Shown in pieces: positions 37,625 to 48,974 of a DNA stretch of 64,000 nt. The first letter of the stretch is position 1. Each line of letters opens with the position of its first letter. This DNA is from Siphonodentalium dalli (lineage: Eukaryota > Mollusca > Scaphopoda > Gadilida > Siphonodentaliidae): NCBI GenBank assembly GCA_032622095.1, contig CP136068.1:7295314-7359313 (forward strand), in the 5' to 3' direction. Both the position numbers and the translations under genes were made by a program. The notes beneath the pieces are model-generated. The model was not told where the DNA came from. It searched no databases and saw only the letters and a list, made by a program, of their open reading frames with translations.

Positions 37625-37860
37625 GGAGTTTTTCCTGATTTTGTGCGCAATATCCTGTCCCAATGCATTCTCTTATATATGCGAGTATCCAATAGAGAAC
37701 CTCGCATATATAAGAGAATGCATTGCAATATGGCGTACAACTGTTTACCTTGACTTTGTAAGCCAGTGCATTCTCTTGTGTATGCGAGGCTGCCCATAGG
37801 AGCCTCGCATACTAGTATATAAGATAATGCACTGGCACATAATATTTAATGCTGCATCAG
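37625..37860. mobile_element. Double-hairpin MITE, related copy at 45.45-45.70 kb
   Basis: Two adjacent hairpins with arms aatgcattctcttatatatg (37663-37725) and gccagtgcattctcttgtgt (37761-37836), separated by 'gtttaccttgactttgtaag'. The tail 'atatttaatgctgcatcagcg' and the linker are shared with 45450-45700. It resembles the hairpins of the TTAA elements but with different ends. It lies 114 bases upstream of exon 5. Confidence 0.65.
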
Positions 37861-37973
37861 CGCTGCTCCATGAAACGGTTCAGTAAAATTGTGTAAGTTG
37901 TTGTTCCCACTGCGTGGAGCTGGAACACATGCGTAATACATAATTAGCCTGTGTGTTTCGTTTCTTTCGCCAG

Positions 37974-38128
37974 AATCTTGATCAGATAGAGAAGGAGAAC
38001 GGAACGGTGTCACATGACCCGGATCTCGATCCTGGAGATAGAGGCGAGACATCCGCGGAACTACAGAGTGTTCAAGGAGAACAACCGAAAAAGAAACAAA
38101 GACTCCGATCACTCGACACATTCAGAGG
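37974..38128 (+). CDS. HGSNAT: HGSNAT exon 5 (linker and LRSLDTFRG motif)
   Basis: Residues 135-185. The first 40 residues are acidic and hydrophilic (NLDQIEKENG...), as expected for the cytosolic linker. The exon then ends in KKKQRLRSLDTFR, matching human RLRSVDTFRG, which opens the conserved acyltransferase membrane domain. Acceptor ctttcgccag and donor gtgagt (38129) are good. The exon starts in phase 0 and ends in phase 2. A dispersed repeat with cgtccgtccg runs begins about 135 bases downstream. Confidence 0.95.
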
Positions 38129-38259
38129 GTGAGTGCAGCCATGCGTCAAGGTATATTTGTCTTCTTCGCTCAGTGTTGCGACAAACGCTTTTTATTGGGA
38201 GTAGACTAACAAGGAACGCTCTTCATTGTTCCAAGCTGAAAAAAATCGGGACCCGATTT

Positions 38260-38700
38260 GTTTTTAGCTCACCTGAGACAAAGTCTCCGGTGGAGCTATA
38301 GTCATCACTCCTCGTCCGTCGTCCGTCCGTCCGTCCGTCTGTCCGTCTGTCCGTCTGTCTGTCCGTCAACTTTTTTAAAAACATCTTCTCCTCTGAAACC
38401 ATCATATCGAATTGGTTCATATTTGGTGTGGATGTTCCCTAGGTGACTCTCATTCAGATTTGTTCAAATGAGGTCACCAAGTCAAATAGTTTTGATGTCA
38501 GGACCATAACTATTTTTCCACATAGTAATTCTTAAAACGACTTCTTTTCTGAAGTTGTCGGGCCGAATGGGTTCATATTTGGTATGATGGTACCTTGGGT
38601 GACTGTGGTTCAGATTTGTTCAAATGAGGTCACTGTGTCAAATGTGGGTGGGGCTATGGACATAAATCTGAATTTTTTAATTTTTTTTTCAATTTAACTT
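38260..38700. repeat. Dispersed repeat with cgtccgtccg and 'gaggtcacc' blocks
   Basis: Opens gctcacctgagacaaagtct and continues with a gtccgtccgt run (38308-38367). Two imperfect copies follow of 'acatcttctcctctgaaacc...ttggttcatatttggt...gttcaaatgaggtcacc' (38382 and 38533). From memory this layout is widespread in mollusc genomes, but I cannot name the family. It is followed by an A/T-rich tract to 38815. Confidence 0.6.
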
Positions 38701-39189
38701 ATTGCTCAATTTAACCAAAAAAAACAATATATAGATATATTTTATTTTTAATAAATAAATTTTTTTTTATTAAATAATTTATTTTTTTTTAAAATAAAAA
38801 AAAAAAAAACTCATTAAAATTTTGAAGAACCTATGACATTACATCTTTGGGAGGGGAGGGGAGGTACCTCTAGTCACTCCACTATATTTCAAATTTGGTT
38901 GAAATCAGGGGTTTGGGAGAAATCCGGAACAGACAGATGTACAGAAATGTTCAGTAAATGACTTTAAATCCTTGTGTTCTCTACTACAGCAAGCCACCCA
39001 TGTGCTCTGATGGACACACGTTTATACAACTGGCAGATGGGTAGATAACATCTGCTGTGCCATAGTGCTTTCCATCCCCAGAGAGTGTAAATCATGTCAT
39101 TTGTAATTTAACTGAGATTAATGGTGTTATCAATGAAGCACCCTTGTTGTTTACATTATCACTCAGTGGTCATTAAAATCAGATTAATT

Positions 39190-40230
39190 TCATTTTCTGT
39201 GAAGTATCTATAGTATCAAATTTACATTGTTGTTAGTTAAATTTCCCTTCTAGGAATTTTATATATCCCCTAATTTGCAGAAGATAAAATTCATGATTGA
39301 GGTGCCCAATGGGTGAACATCACCAACTTCAACTGGGGAACTTCAATCTTATGCTAGGTCTTCCATAGCAGTTGAGGGCCTTATCAGAATGAGGTCCCCA
39401 GAGGGTGAATTTAGTGATACTAGCCCGCTGTGCAGGATAGCGTCACTAAATTCACCCTCTGGGGACCTCATTCTGCAAATAACAGACAGACTATTTCAAG
39501 GCTTGATTGTATAATACATTGTGTTGCTTGAGGCCAGACATGCACAATGTAGGAACAGACATGCTTTTAGTGATGCTATCCCACACAGCGGGCTAGCATC
39601 ACCAAATTCACCATCTGGAGACCTCATTCTGCTTAGGCCTCATCTTCTGGGAAGTATCTATAGTATCAAATTTACATTGTTGTTAGTTAAATTTCCCTTC
39701 TAGGAAGTTTCTATATCCCCTAATTTGCAGAAGATAAAATTCATAATTGAGGGGCCCAATGGGTGAACATCACCAACTTCAACTGGGGAAATTCAATTTT
39801 ATTCTAGATCTTCCATAGCAGTTGAGGGCCTTATCAGAATGAGGTCCCCAGAGGGTGAATTTAGCGTCACTAAATTCACCCTCTGGGGACCTCATTCTGC
39901 AAATGACAGACACACTATCACACTATTTCAAGGCTTGATTGTATAATACATTGTGTTGCTTGAGGCCAGGCATGCCCAATGTAGAAACGGACACGCTTTT
40001 TGTGATGCTATCCCGCACAGCAGGCTAGCATCACCAAATTCACCCTCTGGAGACCTCATTCTGCTTAGGCCTCATCTTCTGGGAAGTATCTATAGTATCA
40101 AATTTACATTGTTGTTAGTTAAATTTCCCTTCTAGGAAGTTTCTATATCCCCTAATTTGCAGAAGATAAAATTCATAAATGAGGTGCCCAATGGGTGAAT
40201 ATCACCAACTTCAACTGGGGAAGTTAATTC
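39190..40230. repeat. About 430-bp tandem repeat with internal palindrome
   Basis: Three copies start near 39205, 39651 and 40083 with gaagtatctatagtatcaaa. The first two contain gaatgaggtccccagagggt and its inverse, enclosing a loop of varying length. A stand-alone copy of the palindrome lies at 47785-47905 and a fragment at 46908-46980. The identical 60-codon ORF in units one and two is a by-product. Confidence 0.85.
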
Positions 40231-40569
40231 TTATCCTTTGTGAAAATGGGATCACAAAGTCAAATAAGGCCAGAGAAAGAGACTTAACTATTTCACTACA
40301 TAGTAATTCTTAAAATATGTTTGCAAGAACTAGTTGGCTTATATAGAATGGAATGTTCTTCCTTGACTGCAATGCAGATTTTTTTTAATGGGGTCACCTG
40401 GTCAAATAGGGGCCAAGCGAAGGACAGTTTCCCTCTTAATATCCTTCCTTCACAGGGACCATCAGGTCTATTTTACTGATATTTATGATATGTATGAAGG
40501 GTTCTTTGGTGTCTGGGATTCAAATTTATTCAGATGGGGTCACCAGGTTAAATAGGGTGGGAGAATTAA

Positions 40570-40636
40570 TATAGAGACATATAGTTATGTCCCTGGTCCC
40601 ACTGTGGGACCAGGGACATAACTATATGTCTCTATA
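40570..40636. repeat. Near-perfect 67-bp palindrome
   Basis: Arms of 33 bases (40570-40602 and 40604-40636) are exact inverse complements around a single T at 40603. They begin tatagagacatatagttatg at the outer edge. Confidence 0.95.
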
Positions 40637-40929
40637 GTAATTCTTAAAATGTTTTCTCAAGAGAGTTTGGACTATTTAGCTTTAATACATATAGTATGGA
40701 GGAATCAGGAGGATCCTTTAGTGACTGAGATTCAGATTTGTTAAAATGAGGTCAACCTGTCAAGAAATGGCAGGCTATGGGGAGTTAACACTTTTGTGTC
40801 CAATAAAATCATCGAAATACCAAATTCATTAAAACATCTACCTTGGAACCACCTGACTGATTGGTCTGACATACATGTATTGTGTTTTGGGTCCATGGAT
40901 AATTGGGCTTCAAACATGTTTAAATGGTT

Positions 40930-42783
40930 TTAGAAAAAGGCGCTTGTGAGATTGGAAATTTCCAACAATTGAGAAAGTTTGAGGTGTCGGTTGTGAAATT
41001 CCAACCTAAGACTTGGGAGTCTGGAGCCCGGTCGGGGGGGGGGGGATGACTTGTTGAGCTGGAGGAGGGGGGTGATCAGTAGTGTACAGTTGGCAATTTC
41101 AAGGTGGATTTTCACCAAGCTACATACTTGAAGTCTCTCTAGCCACATATCCTGTTTAAATCTACTTCTTTTAAAGTGATTATGAAAAGTGCTGACTGTT
41201 TTGGTCTCCAGAGTCCCAGTCTTATCAGTCTTTGCAGTCTGGTGAGCGACCCCACAGTCATTGACTGTCTTGTTAATTGCATGCATGACTTGAGTAAATC
41301 GTTCTGCGATATTCTAAATCCATTATCTTTTTAAATTCACATATATGCACCCTATAATTATATACCTTATACGTTCTTTTGTATCTGAATACAATGTCTT
41401 AATATGATATCATATTGTCAGTCAAACCAAACAAAAAGTGTTCATTTACAATTCACTCAATACACGCAGTGCGTCAATTGGCCGACTTAAAATGGGGTCG
41501 ACTTCAAACGGGACCGACTTCAAATGGGGCCGACTTAACGTGGGACCCTCTTGCATTCGTAAAGTCTGCGATGCAAACTGCAACGTATGGTGAAGGTCCA
41601 TATGTACGTTGGTCTGAACACTACCATCACGTATACAAAATGTAATTAATTCTTACATCATGTATTTAAGAATGTTGCCAATTACTATGCACTGTGCATT
41701 ATTCTGACAAACTCAAATCTCCATATTAATTTGAAAATGTTGTCTTATAAAATCAGAGTGAATTGTAACCGACATGATATAGGCTTAAATGGGTACTGTA
41801 CGCCATTTTCAATAAATTCCCGGTGATAACAACGATATAATATCGATAATATATAGAAAACTAAGTAATTTGAATCGAAGATGTATTCTGTAAACATTCA
41901 GGTTAATAGGTTATCTTAAAATCAAAGTTAATAATTTGATATAAATTTAATTTATGGCTGGAGTCATAAACTAAATTACTAATTTCCGTGTACAAGACGT
42001 AATCAAAATAATTCACAGATAGTGGATTGGGCAAAGCGTGACACACATGATCGTGTAAATTGTTGATAAGGGGCGTAAACTCAAACCACTCACTGACTAG
42101 TGACTATACAATACCTTAATGAGTATATGGGACTAGTATGCATATAAAATAACATTTATTTGATAATTTGCTTGAATACTGTCCAAAAATTACTCGACAA
42201 CGACAATTGGTATTTTCGCATTCCGGCTAATCTGCCATCCGTAACATTACTTCGTAACTCAACAGACTTTCAAATATGAACATATGGTTACCTTATTCTA
42301 CAACTTAGAGACAAAAGAAACCAACAACAACATTTTGGGTACAGTATCCCTTTAAGGGTCAGACGTACGATTTGCACAAACTTCCTGGTATTTCAAAATG
42401 GATCTCAAAAAAGTATTTCTTTGTGAAATTTGGTACAAGCGATTATTTGACACAATATTTAAGAACCATCGACCCATTGAATATTATAACCTCAATTACT
42501 TAACTTTTATGATGTACAAAATATTTAAAATTTCACTGTTTTTCCGGTACCAAGAACTTCCTGGACGAGGCAGGGATAGTGCATACAAAAATTGTGATCG
42601 TGTCAACTAAAGATAGTCATGGGCCGAATGCTCTGCACAAACAGACGTTGTTGTTACATTGTACTTTATTGACACGACCATGCCCCTCGTTTTAGACAAT
42701 GTCTTGTTATGTATCTGTATAGAATGCATGTTTACGAGTGTGCCGGACGTTATATCATTCTTTGTATTTCGTTTATATTGAAG
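40930..42783. other. Intron 5, no gene recognised
   Basis: Starts with gattggaaatttccaacaat and related 'ttccaac' motifs that resemble the 49.6-51.5 kb element and a stretch at 21.1-21.4 kb. The 118-codon minus-strand ORF at 40930-41286 shows no domain. A poly-G run lies at 41034-41045. Confidence 0.4.
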
Positions 42784-42891
42784 GTTGTGTTTGATTGTGA
42801 TGGTATTTGTGAACTATGGTGGAGGCGGCTACTGGTTCTTCGAGCACCCTCCTTGGAACGGACTCACAGTCGCCGATCTCGTCTTCCCATG
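42784..42891 (+). CDS. HGSNAT: HGSNAT exon 6 (active-site region)
   Basis: Codes for residues 187-221, the best conserved part of the protein: [13 protein letters not shown], then [10 protein letters not shown] and TVADLVFPW. The His at residue 207 corresponds to the reported catalytic His269 of human HGSNAT, and the preceding Asn-Tyr-Gly-Gly-Gly is intact. Acceptor atattgaag is a little short of pyrimidines. Donor gtaagt starts at 42892. The last 13 or so bases of the exon and this donor are repeated many times downstream (42892-44176). Reading on past the donor gives TGG then TAA, so the true donor must be used to keep the protein intact. Confidence 0.97.
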
Positions 42892-43475
42892 GTAAGTTGA
42901 TAGTAGTCCCCGTGTTCCAAAGGTATGTTGATATTGGATCCCCAGTTCCTATGGTAAGTTGATATTAGTAAATCGTGTTCCCATGGTATGTTGATAATGG
43001 ACCCCGAGTTATCATGGTATGTTGATATTAGTCCCCGTGTTCCCATGGTATGTTGATAGTGGAGCCCGAGTTTCCATGGTAAATTTATAGTAGTTCCCGT
43101 GCACGTTCCCATGGTAAGTTGATAGTATTCACTGTGTTCATATGTTACGTCGATATCAGACCCCGTGCACCCATGGTAAGTTGATACATGTAGTAGTCCC
43201 CGTTTCCTATGGTGAGTTGCCAGTATAAACCCGTGTGCCCACGGTAAGTTGATAGTAGTCCCCGTGTTCCCATGGTAAGTTGCTAGTAGTCCCCGTGTTC
43301 CCATGGTACATGTAAGTTGATAGTAGTCGCCGTGTTCCCATGGTAAGTTGATTTAAAGTAGACCACATGTTCCCATGACAAGTTGATAGTAGTCCCCGAC
43401 CCCCCGTGGTAAGTTGATAGTATAGACCCCGGTTTCCAATGGCAAGTTGGTAGTAGTCCCCGTGTTCCCATGGCT
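42892..43475. repeat. 31-bp minisatellite built on the exon 6 splice donor, about 18 copies
   Basis: The unit is gtaagttgatagtagtcccc followed by gtgttcccatg. Its last part copies the end of exon 6 (ctcgtcttcccatg) and its first part copies the donor (gtaagt). Many copies keep a usable catg|gtaagt or gtatgt junction. It starts at the first intronic base, so exon 6 and its donor form the first unit. Confidence 0.92.
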
Positions 43476-43605
43476 AATCCTTGATATACAAAATACCCGG
43501 AAATGTTTAGATAACAAGTTTAACAAACGAACATAGGTTCCAATGTATACTTGTATAGCTCAATAGGAAAATTATTTAGTAAAGCAAGAGTTAAATTTAT
43601 TGCAT

Positions 43606-44176
43606 GCCCCGTGTTTCCATGGTGAGTCCGCAGCAGACAGTTTGTTGCCATGGCAAGTTGGTATCAGCCATCGTGTTTCCATGGCGAGTTGGTAGCAGAT
43701 ATTGTGTTTCCATGGTAAGTTGAAAGCAGACATTGTGTTTCCATGGTGCGTTTATAGCAGACAATGTGTTTCCATGGTGAGTTGATAGCATATACTGTGT
43801 TTCATGGCAGACATTGTATGCCCATGGTGAGTTGGTAGCAGAAATTGTATTTACATGGTGAGTTGGTAGCAGACATTGTATTCCCAAGGTGAGTTGGTAG
43901 CAGACATTGAGTTTCCATGGCGAGTTGATAGCAGACATTGTATTTCCATGGTGAGTTGGTAGCAGACATTGTATTCCCATGGTGAGTTGGTAGCAGACAT
44001 TGTGTTTTCATGATGAGTTGGTAGCAGACATTGTGTTTCCATGGCGAGTTGATAGAATACCTTGTATGTCCAAGGCGAGTTCGTAGCCGACAGTGTGTGT
44101 CCAAGGTGAGTTGGTATAGCATACATTGGGTTTCCATGGCGAGTTGGTACATGTAGCAGACATCATGTTCCATGGC
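43606..44176. repeat. Second block of the 31-bp donor-derived array, about 18 copies
   Basis: The unit is gtgagttggtagcagacatt followed by gtgtttccatg, with the same length and register as the first block (gtaagttgatag...ttcccatg). It has drifted as a group toward gtgagt/gcgagt and 'gcagacatt'. About 130 bases of unrelated sequence separate the blocks. Minus-strand ORFs across it (91-146 codons) are repeat translation. Confidence 0.9.
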
Positions 44177-44895
44177 TGATCTCATATGTATGCTGGTGTC
44201 GTTGTTATGGTCCATGTCCTATCGGGATTTGTTCGGCGTCCAGTATCAATGAAGGTGTGTTATGTGTCGCACCCTATATAGCATGCCAGCACTGTCGGCA
44301 CACTCGCCTATAAGGGGTAATGCCTAATGAGGAGCGCAAGCTGAAACTGCATTAGGTCTATACCCTATTTGAATATATTAGCCACCAAGTTCAGCTAAAC
44401 ATAAGTGTAAGGTGTAACGTGTGTTGCCATTTCCAACACAAGTTACCTGACTCACGTGACCATTCCGCCAGCACGTACATGGTCAACTCGTATGTTGTGT
44501 CATACGCGTAGCATCACGAAACGCGAAGCACAGAAGATTAATCCAATCGTTCAATAACATAATGTGCGATCAGCGCTGTATTGTGCAGGCGGTCTAACAA
44601 TAGAATGTGTCTGCGCGGAAAGTGATTGAATTTTATTAAGATTATCAACGGTCGCACTGTAGACCGCTGGTCTCTATACTACCGGATTATTGTTTCCACA
44701 ATCTGTTACAAGTTGTGCCGATATCTCAAAACGTGTAGCTTTGGTGCCGTAAAATTACATGATTTTAACCGCGAAGTGCAATCCATAGCAACACGTTAAT
44801 ACACACATACTGCATGTTATACATACGATCGACTGGATCCGGCAAGAAAAACGAATCATTTTAATTGCTGATGTTTTTCTTTGTGCGACAAAGCC

Positions 44896-45171
44896 AATAA
44901 GCGAGATATCTGAGTCGCGGCCATATTGGATACACCCAGCCCCCGTTCCGAGGTTTGCGTGTTACATGTCAATGTTATTCCATTTTTGAATATTAATTAT
45001 TCCATATACGTATGGTGCTTTTGAATATTCATGATTTCATATATGGAGTTCATGAATATTCAAAAGTTCCATAATGTGGCACCTCCAGAACATTGACATG
45101 TATAACACTTAAACCGCGGAACGGGGGCTGGGTGAATCCAATATGGCCGCGACTCAGTGATCTCGCTTATT
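44896..45171. mobile_element. Palindromic MITE, 'aataagcgag' family, best copy
   Basis: Left aataagcgagatatctgagt and right actcagtgatctcgcttatt are inverted. The symmetry runs inward for about 75 bases, through ggccatattgga, cccccgttccg and acatgtcaatgtt. The centre has attcatgaatattcaaaag-type palindromes. It ends 37 bases upstream of exon 7. Confidence 0.8.
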
Positions 45172-45208
45172 GATTTGCATCAGATTTTATTAATTGTTTT
45201 GATTTCAG

Positions 45209-45357
45209 GTTCATTTTTATAATGGGAACGTCAATGAACTACGCTTTTCGGGGAATGGTTCGAAGAAAAACAAAACGGCTGGCTATACTTTTCAAGATAC
45301 TTAAAAGGGCCATTCTTCTTTTTGGATTCGGCGTCATTTTGAACACTAATTGGGGCC
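45209..45357 (+). CDS. HGSNAT: HGSNAT exon 7 (membrane segments 3 and 4)
   Basis: Residues 223-271, with split codons at both ends (Trp 222, Pro 272). FIFIMGTSMNYAF matches human FVFIMGSSIFLSM. A basic loop follows (RGMVRRKTKR), then a helix RAILLFGFGVIL and NTNWG, aligned with human NPNYCLG. Acceptor gatttcag (45201-45208) and donor gtgagt (45358) are good. A palindromic MITE (44896-45171) ends only 37 bases upstream of the exon, close enough that it may overlap the branch-point region. Confidence 0.95.
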
Positions 45358-45449
45358 GTGAGTACTATTACCTGTACACCATTACGGATAGGTTTCCGTT
45401 CGCCGTTTCCAATTATATCCCTTCCATGGCTGGAGCTTCCTGAAATTTT

Positions 45450-45705
45450 GCGAAAACCCTGTTCCAGTTGTTAATGCCTTCTCTTATATATGTGAGTCTC
45501 CCAAAGGGAGCATCACATCTATAAGAGAATACATTGGCCTAATAATTATGTTTACCTTGATCATGTAAGCCAGTGCATTTGTGTATATATGCCAGGCCAG
45601 GGCCAGACTCCATCGACTCGCTTATACAAGATAATGCACTGCCACATGATATTTAATGCTGCACCAGCGCAGCTCCAGATTCAGATTCATTAAAATTATT
45701 CTACC
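45450..45705. mobile_element. Double-hairpin MITE, second copy
   Basis: Same order as 37625-37860: a hairpin with arms like ttctcttatatatgtgag, the linker 'gtttaccttgatcatgtaag', a second hairpin with gccagtgcatttgtgtatat, and the tail 'atatttaatgctgcaccagcg'. More diverged. Confidence 0.6.
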
Positions 45706-46408
45706 AAATACATGGTTTAAGAATATATATAAATATGCATAAGCATAGAGTCAAACATATCCCGTTAAGAAAGGGTTAATTAACAAGCCTTATGGGCACC
45801 ACCATACGAGTCGTATTCCAGACTTCGACTTATCCAGACGAAAACATTCAGTGAACATGCCAGATAATTACGACCCCAGGTTGAATACTGCGAGGCTGAT
45901 TTGGTGATGGGTAACTTTGATTAATAAGGTACTCGCTATATTGCGTACCGGTTAAACTGTTTGCAGGATGTATCTTCGCGAATGACTCATTGTTGCAGTA
46001 TGTAACTTTTATAATCGCGTTCATTGTTGGGTCACTCTTGAAGATTTTATTATGGATCATAATACATAATATAAAAACTAACATTGCTGATGAAGTACAT
46101 GTTATGCCTCAGTTGGAATGTAAACTGAAGGTCATATTGCGAAGTACCTGGGGTGTATTTAATCCGATTATTATATGTTTGGTCCGCAGTTAGAGGCGTT
46201 CTGGTGTGGTGAGTGAGAAACCTTCAGTGATAAGTCGTAGACCAAAAACTACAACTGTAACAAAATTAACGGTACTTTTTGTTAACAGCATCAATTTGAC
46301 CTACCAACATCATATCAATTCAGCAAGACATACCAGCATCATATAAAAACAGCAGGACTGCTTAAGCGGGTGTATAATTTAATAACCGAAGTTTTCTTCA
46401 CATTCCAG

Positions 46409-46521
46409 CCGTTGATTTGAACCATATTCGGATACTGAGCATTTTACAGAGAATTGCACTCACCTACCTCGGAGTGGCTATGGTAGAGCTCATCTTCCTG
46501 AAGACGGAGGATAGTCACCAG
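46409..46521 (+). CDS. HGSNAT: HGSNAT exon 8 (membrane segment 5)
   Basis: Residues 273-309. IRILSILQRIALTYLGVAM aligns with human VRIPGVLQRLGVTYFVVAV, including the invariant LQR. Acceptor cacattccag and donor gtatat (46522) are usable, though the donor is weaker than its neighbours. The exon enters in phase 1 and leaves in phase 0. A hairpin-forming sequence follows at 46562-46645. Confidence 0.95.
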
Positions 46522-46561
46522 GTATATATATAGAATACACGCATAGTAACCGAGAATACAA

Positions 46562-46645
46562 AAGTTTCACCACGAGTGGAATTGTGGTTTTAACCACGAG
46601 CCTTTTGGTGAGCGGTTAAAATCACAATACCACGAGTGGTGAAAT
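46562..46645. repeat. Hairpin in intron 8
   Basis: tttcaccacgagtggaattg with gtggttttaacc pairs with ggttaaaatcac and aataccacgagtggtgaaa, across an 18-base loop. Confidence 0.75.
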
Positions 46646-48280
46646 GTGTATTTTATTTATGCCATAATTATTATTGTTGTAATTTTTTTCGCGAATTCAA
46701 ACCCCGCTGTTTACTTTGAATGTGTATCCTCACCCAGAGACACACACACGACGCTATAAGGAATGTGCGTCACGCGTAGTGATGCTTACATTAACGCCAT
46801 GACGTCATCCTGTTTCTGAGCGATCACTCACTTGGAATTATCATTCATGTGTTTCCTAGTTAATATGCCTATATCACGAACAAGCTACATTTGATCATGA
46901 CCAAGTTCACCCACTGGGGACCTCATTCTGCAGTGCTTAGGCCTCATCTTCTCTTGAAAGTATCTTTATTATCAAAGTAGTTTCTTGAGAATAATGTGCC
47001 AATAATAAGTGTGGACAGATCATGCGATTTCATTCAATATCAAGAATTTTCTAATCTTTAATACTAATTAACCTAGCTATATAAGTAATTTGTGAATTTT
47101 GGGAATTCGCATTTATTCGCCAAAACTGGACATTTAATAACCTGACATATTAACTCCTTCTCATTTAGGACATTAGGGGTTCTAAATAGTGGCAATAATC
47201 TAGAAAAATTGATTTTGGTATAACAAACTGAGTCCAGAATAAGTATATAAACTGATATATAAGTAAATATTACTCTATATCAGTATTCAAACCCTGTAGA
47301 CCAAGTTCAACTATCATTCGTGTAACACACAATTGTACTTGTCACCCAGAAACATTGACATGTCAGATGGACATGTGTATACATTAATTCGACCAATCAT
47401 AGATATCGCATGTTATTGTCAAGATCGTATGCAGAGTTAGTAAACAAAACCATGTTATGTTGCAGTACAGTACGTAAAGAGTGTGCGATAAGCAGAACAA
47501 TTAACACCGGTGCTATCCCACTGAGTGAACTTTTAATACAACATACCATCATAGTGCTCGCTAATCCTCACCACTCAATATTTCGATGTTGAATGGGTGA
47601 CCGTGAATCAATCTCCTAAAAAAACATCACCACGGTGTTGAGTGTTTTTCTTATTGCTAATACTTTATGTGTTGTATATAAACAAACGCTCGGCTCGCAC
47701 AAGTGTGTTTTATGGGTAATATCCTAGTCATAATATCATTATATCACATGAAACCAAGCCTTGAAATAGTGTGTCTGTAATTTGCAGAATGAGGTTCCCA
47801 GAGGGTGAATTTAGTGATTCTACCCCGCATAGCGGGCTAGCATCACCAAATTCACCCTCTGTGAACCCTCTGGGGACCTCATTCTGCAAATGACAGGCAC
47901 ACTATTTAAAAAGCTTGCATGAAACCCCTATTATATCATTAAACAATTCATTACATATTTCCTTATAGCACATAGTGTATATCACTTAGAATGTGTTGAT
48001 TATACAAACGTGACATTCTAGCTAGAATCTCTGAATTATTATTGAAAAATTAGTATTTGTGTTCATTAAAATTATATTATTGACAAATGTTACCAATAAT
48101 TAACCCAATAGACGTCAAATAAAGACGAAACTAAGAGGGACTATATTTCGTTGCGCGTAATGCGCATTACAGACGCATAACGGTGAAGCGTCTGAGCCAA
48201 CACAAGACATATGTACATATAGTTCGCGTGTTCTCTACAGAGCTGATGTTGTTAAAAGGCGTGAAGCTATAGTTTCTTTC
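46646..48280. other. Intron 8 middle; no gene, one palindromic repeat
   Basis: Holds a fragment (46908-46980) and a near-complete copy (47785-47905) of the 'gaatgaggtccccagagggt' palindrome from the 39-40 kb tandem repeat. Nothing else recognised. Confidence 0.5.
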
Positions 48281-48287
48281 ATGTGAT

Positions 48288-48443
48288 ATACAGGATCTTC
48301 AACTCGTTATGTTGGGATATAAGATATTATGAAACTCATTTGCTAAGTTTGATTCACAACTCGTCTACGACTCGTTGTGAATCAAATTTATCAAATTCGT
48401 TTAATAAAATCTCATATACCAACATAACTCGTTGTAGATCCTT
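48288..48443. repeat. Imperfect palindrome, about 155 bp
   Basis: ggatcttcaactcgttatgt at the left and acataactcgttgtagatcc at the right are inverted. The symmetry continues to the centre (tttgattcacaactcg / cgttgtgaatcaaa). Confidence 0.75.
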
Positions 48444-48564
48444 TATATACTATACTATAAGTATATTTTTGAGGAAATGTTCATAATTTTGTAACTTTTA
48501 TTTATAAATTATACACAACAACCCAAGGTCATCCGTGATTTAAGTTGCTAAGAGTCAAGGCGCA

Positions 48565-48714
48565 TGACTCTAAATGGTGGGATGGTATAGCATATGGACT
48601 CTAAATGATGGGATGGTATAGCATGTGGACTCTAAATGATGGGATGGTATAGCATATGGACTCTAAATTATGGGATGGCATAGGACTCTAACGGATGGAA
48701 TGGTATAGCATGTG
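48565..48714. repeat. 31-bp tandem repeat, five copies
   Basis: The unit is gactctaaatgatgggatgg followed by tatagcatatg (31 bases). The fourth copy is shortened. It ends directly at the polypyrimidine tract of the exon 9 acceptor. Confidence 0.88.
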
Positions 48715-48729
48715 TCTTGTTTTTTTCAG

Positions 48730-48851
48730 GAAAAGAAATGGGCTCCAATGAGGGACGTCATACTCCATTTACCTGAATGGGGCATACATATGTGTATCCT
48801 GGGAGTGTACCTAGGTATCACATATGCGCTACCTGTTCCGGGCTGTCCAAC
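48730..48851 (+). CDS. HGSNAT: HGSNAT exon 9 (membrane segment 6, LPVPGCPT)
   Basis: Residues 310-349. MRDVILHLPEWGIHMCI aligns with human LRDITSSWPQWLLILVL, and the exon ends in LPVPGCPT, identical to human. Acceptor ttttttcag and donor gtgagt (48852) are consensus. A 31-bp tandem array (48565-48714) sits directly before the polypyrimidine tract. The last 41 bases of the exon are followed by three more imperfect 41-bp copies in the intron. Reading past the donor gives ACG TGA, an immediate stop. Confidence 0.96.
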
Positions 48852-48974
48852 GTGAGTATTACGTGTGTGTTACCTGTACCGGGCTGTCCAACGTGTGTAT
48901 TGCGTATGTGTTACCTGTACCAGGCTGTATAGCTTGAGTATCGCCTATCCGTTACCTGTATCATGCTTTCCAAC
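48852..48974. repeat. Three 41-bp copies of the exon 9 end and its donor
   Basis: Units at 48852-48892, 48893-48933 and 48934-48974 repeat the last 41 bases of exon 9 (48811-48851): tatcacatatgcgctacctg, then ttccgggctgtccaac. The copies end in ccaac|gtgtgt, tagct|tgagt and ccaac|gtgagt, so two keep a GT at the junction. Confidence 0.88.

Noticed and set aside
40930-41286. 118-codon minus-strand ORF
   Set aside because: No domain recognised. It overlaps ttccaac-rich repeat sequence related to the 49.6-51.5 kb element.
43597-44215. Minus-strand ORFs of 91-146 codons (Thr/His/Gly/Asn-rich)
   Set aside because: Antisense reading of the 31-bp donor-derived array.
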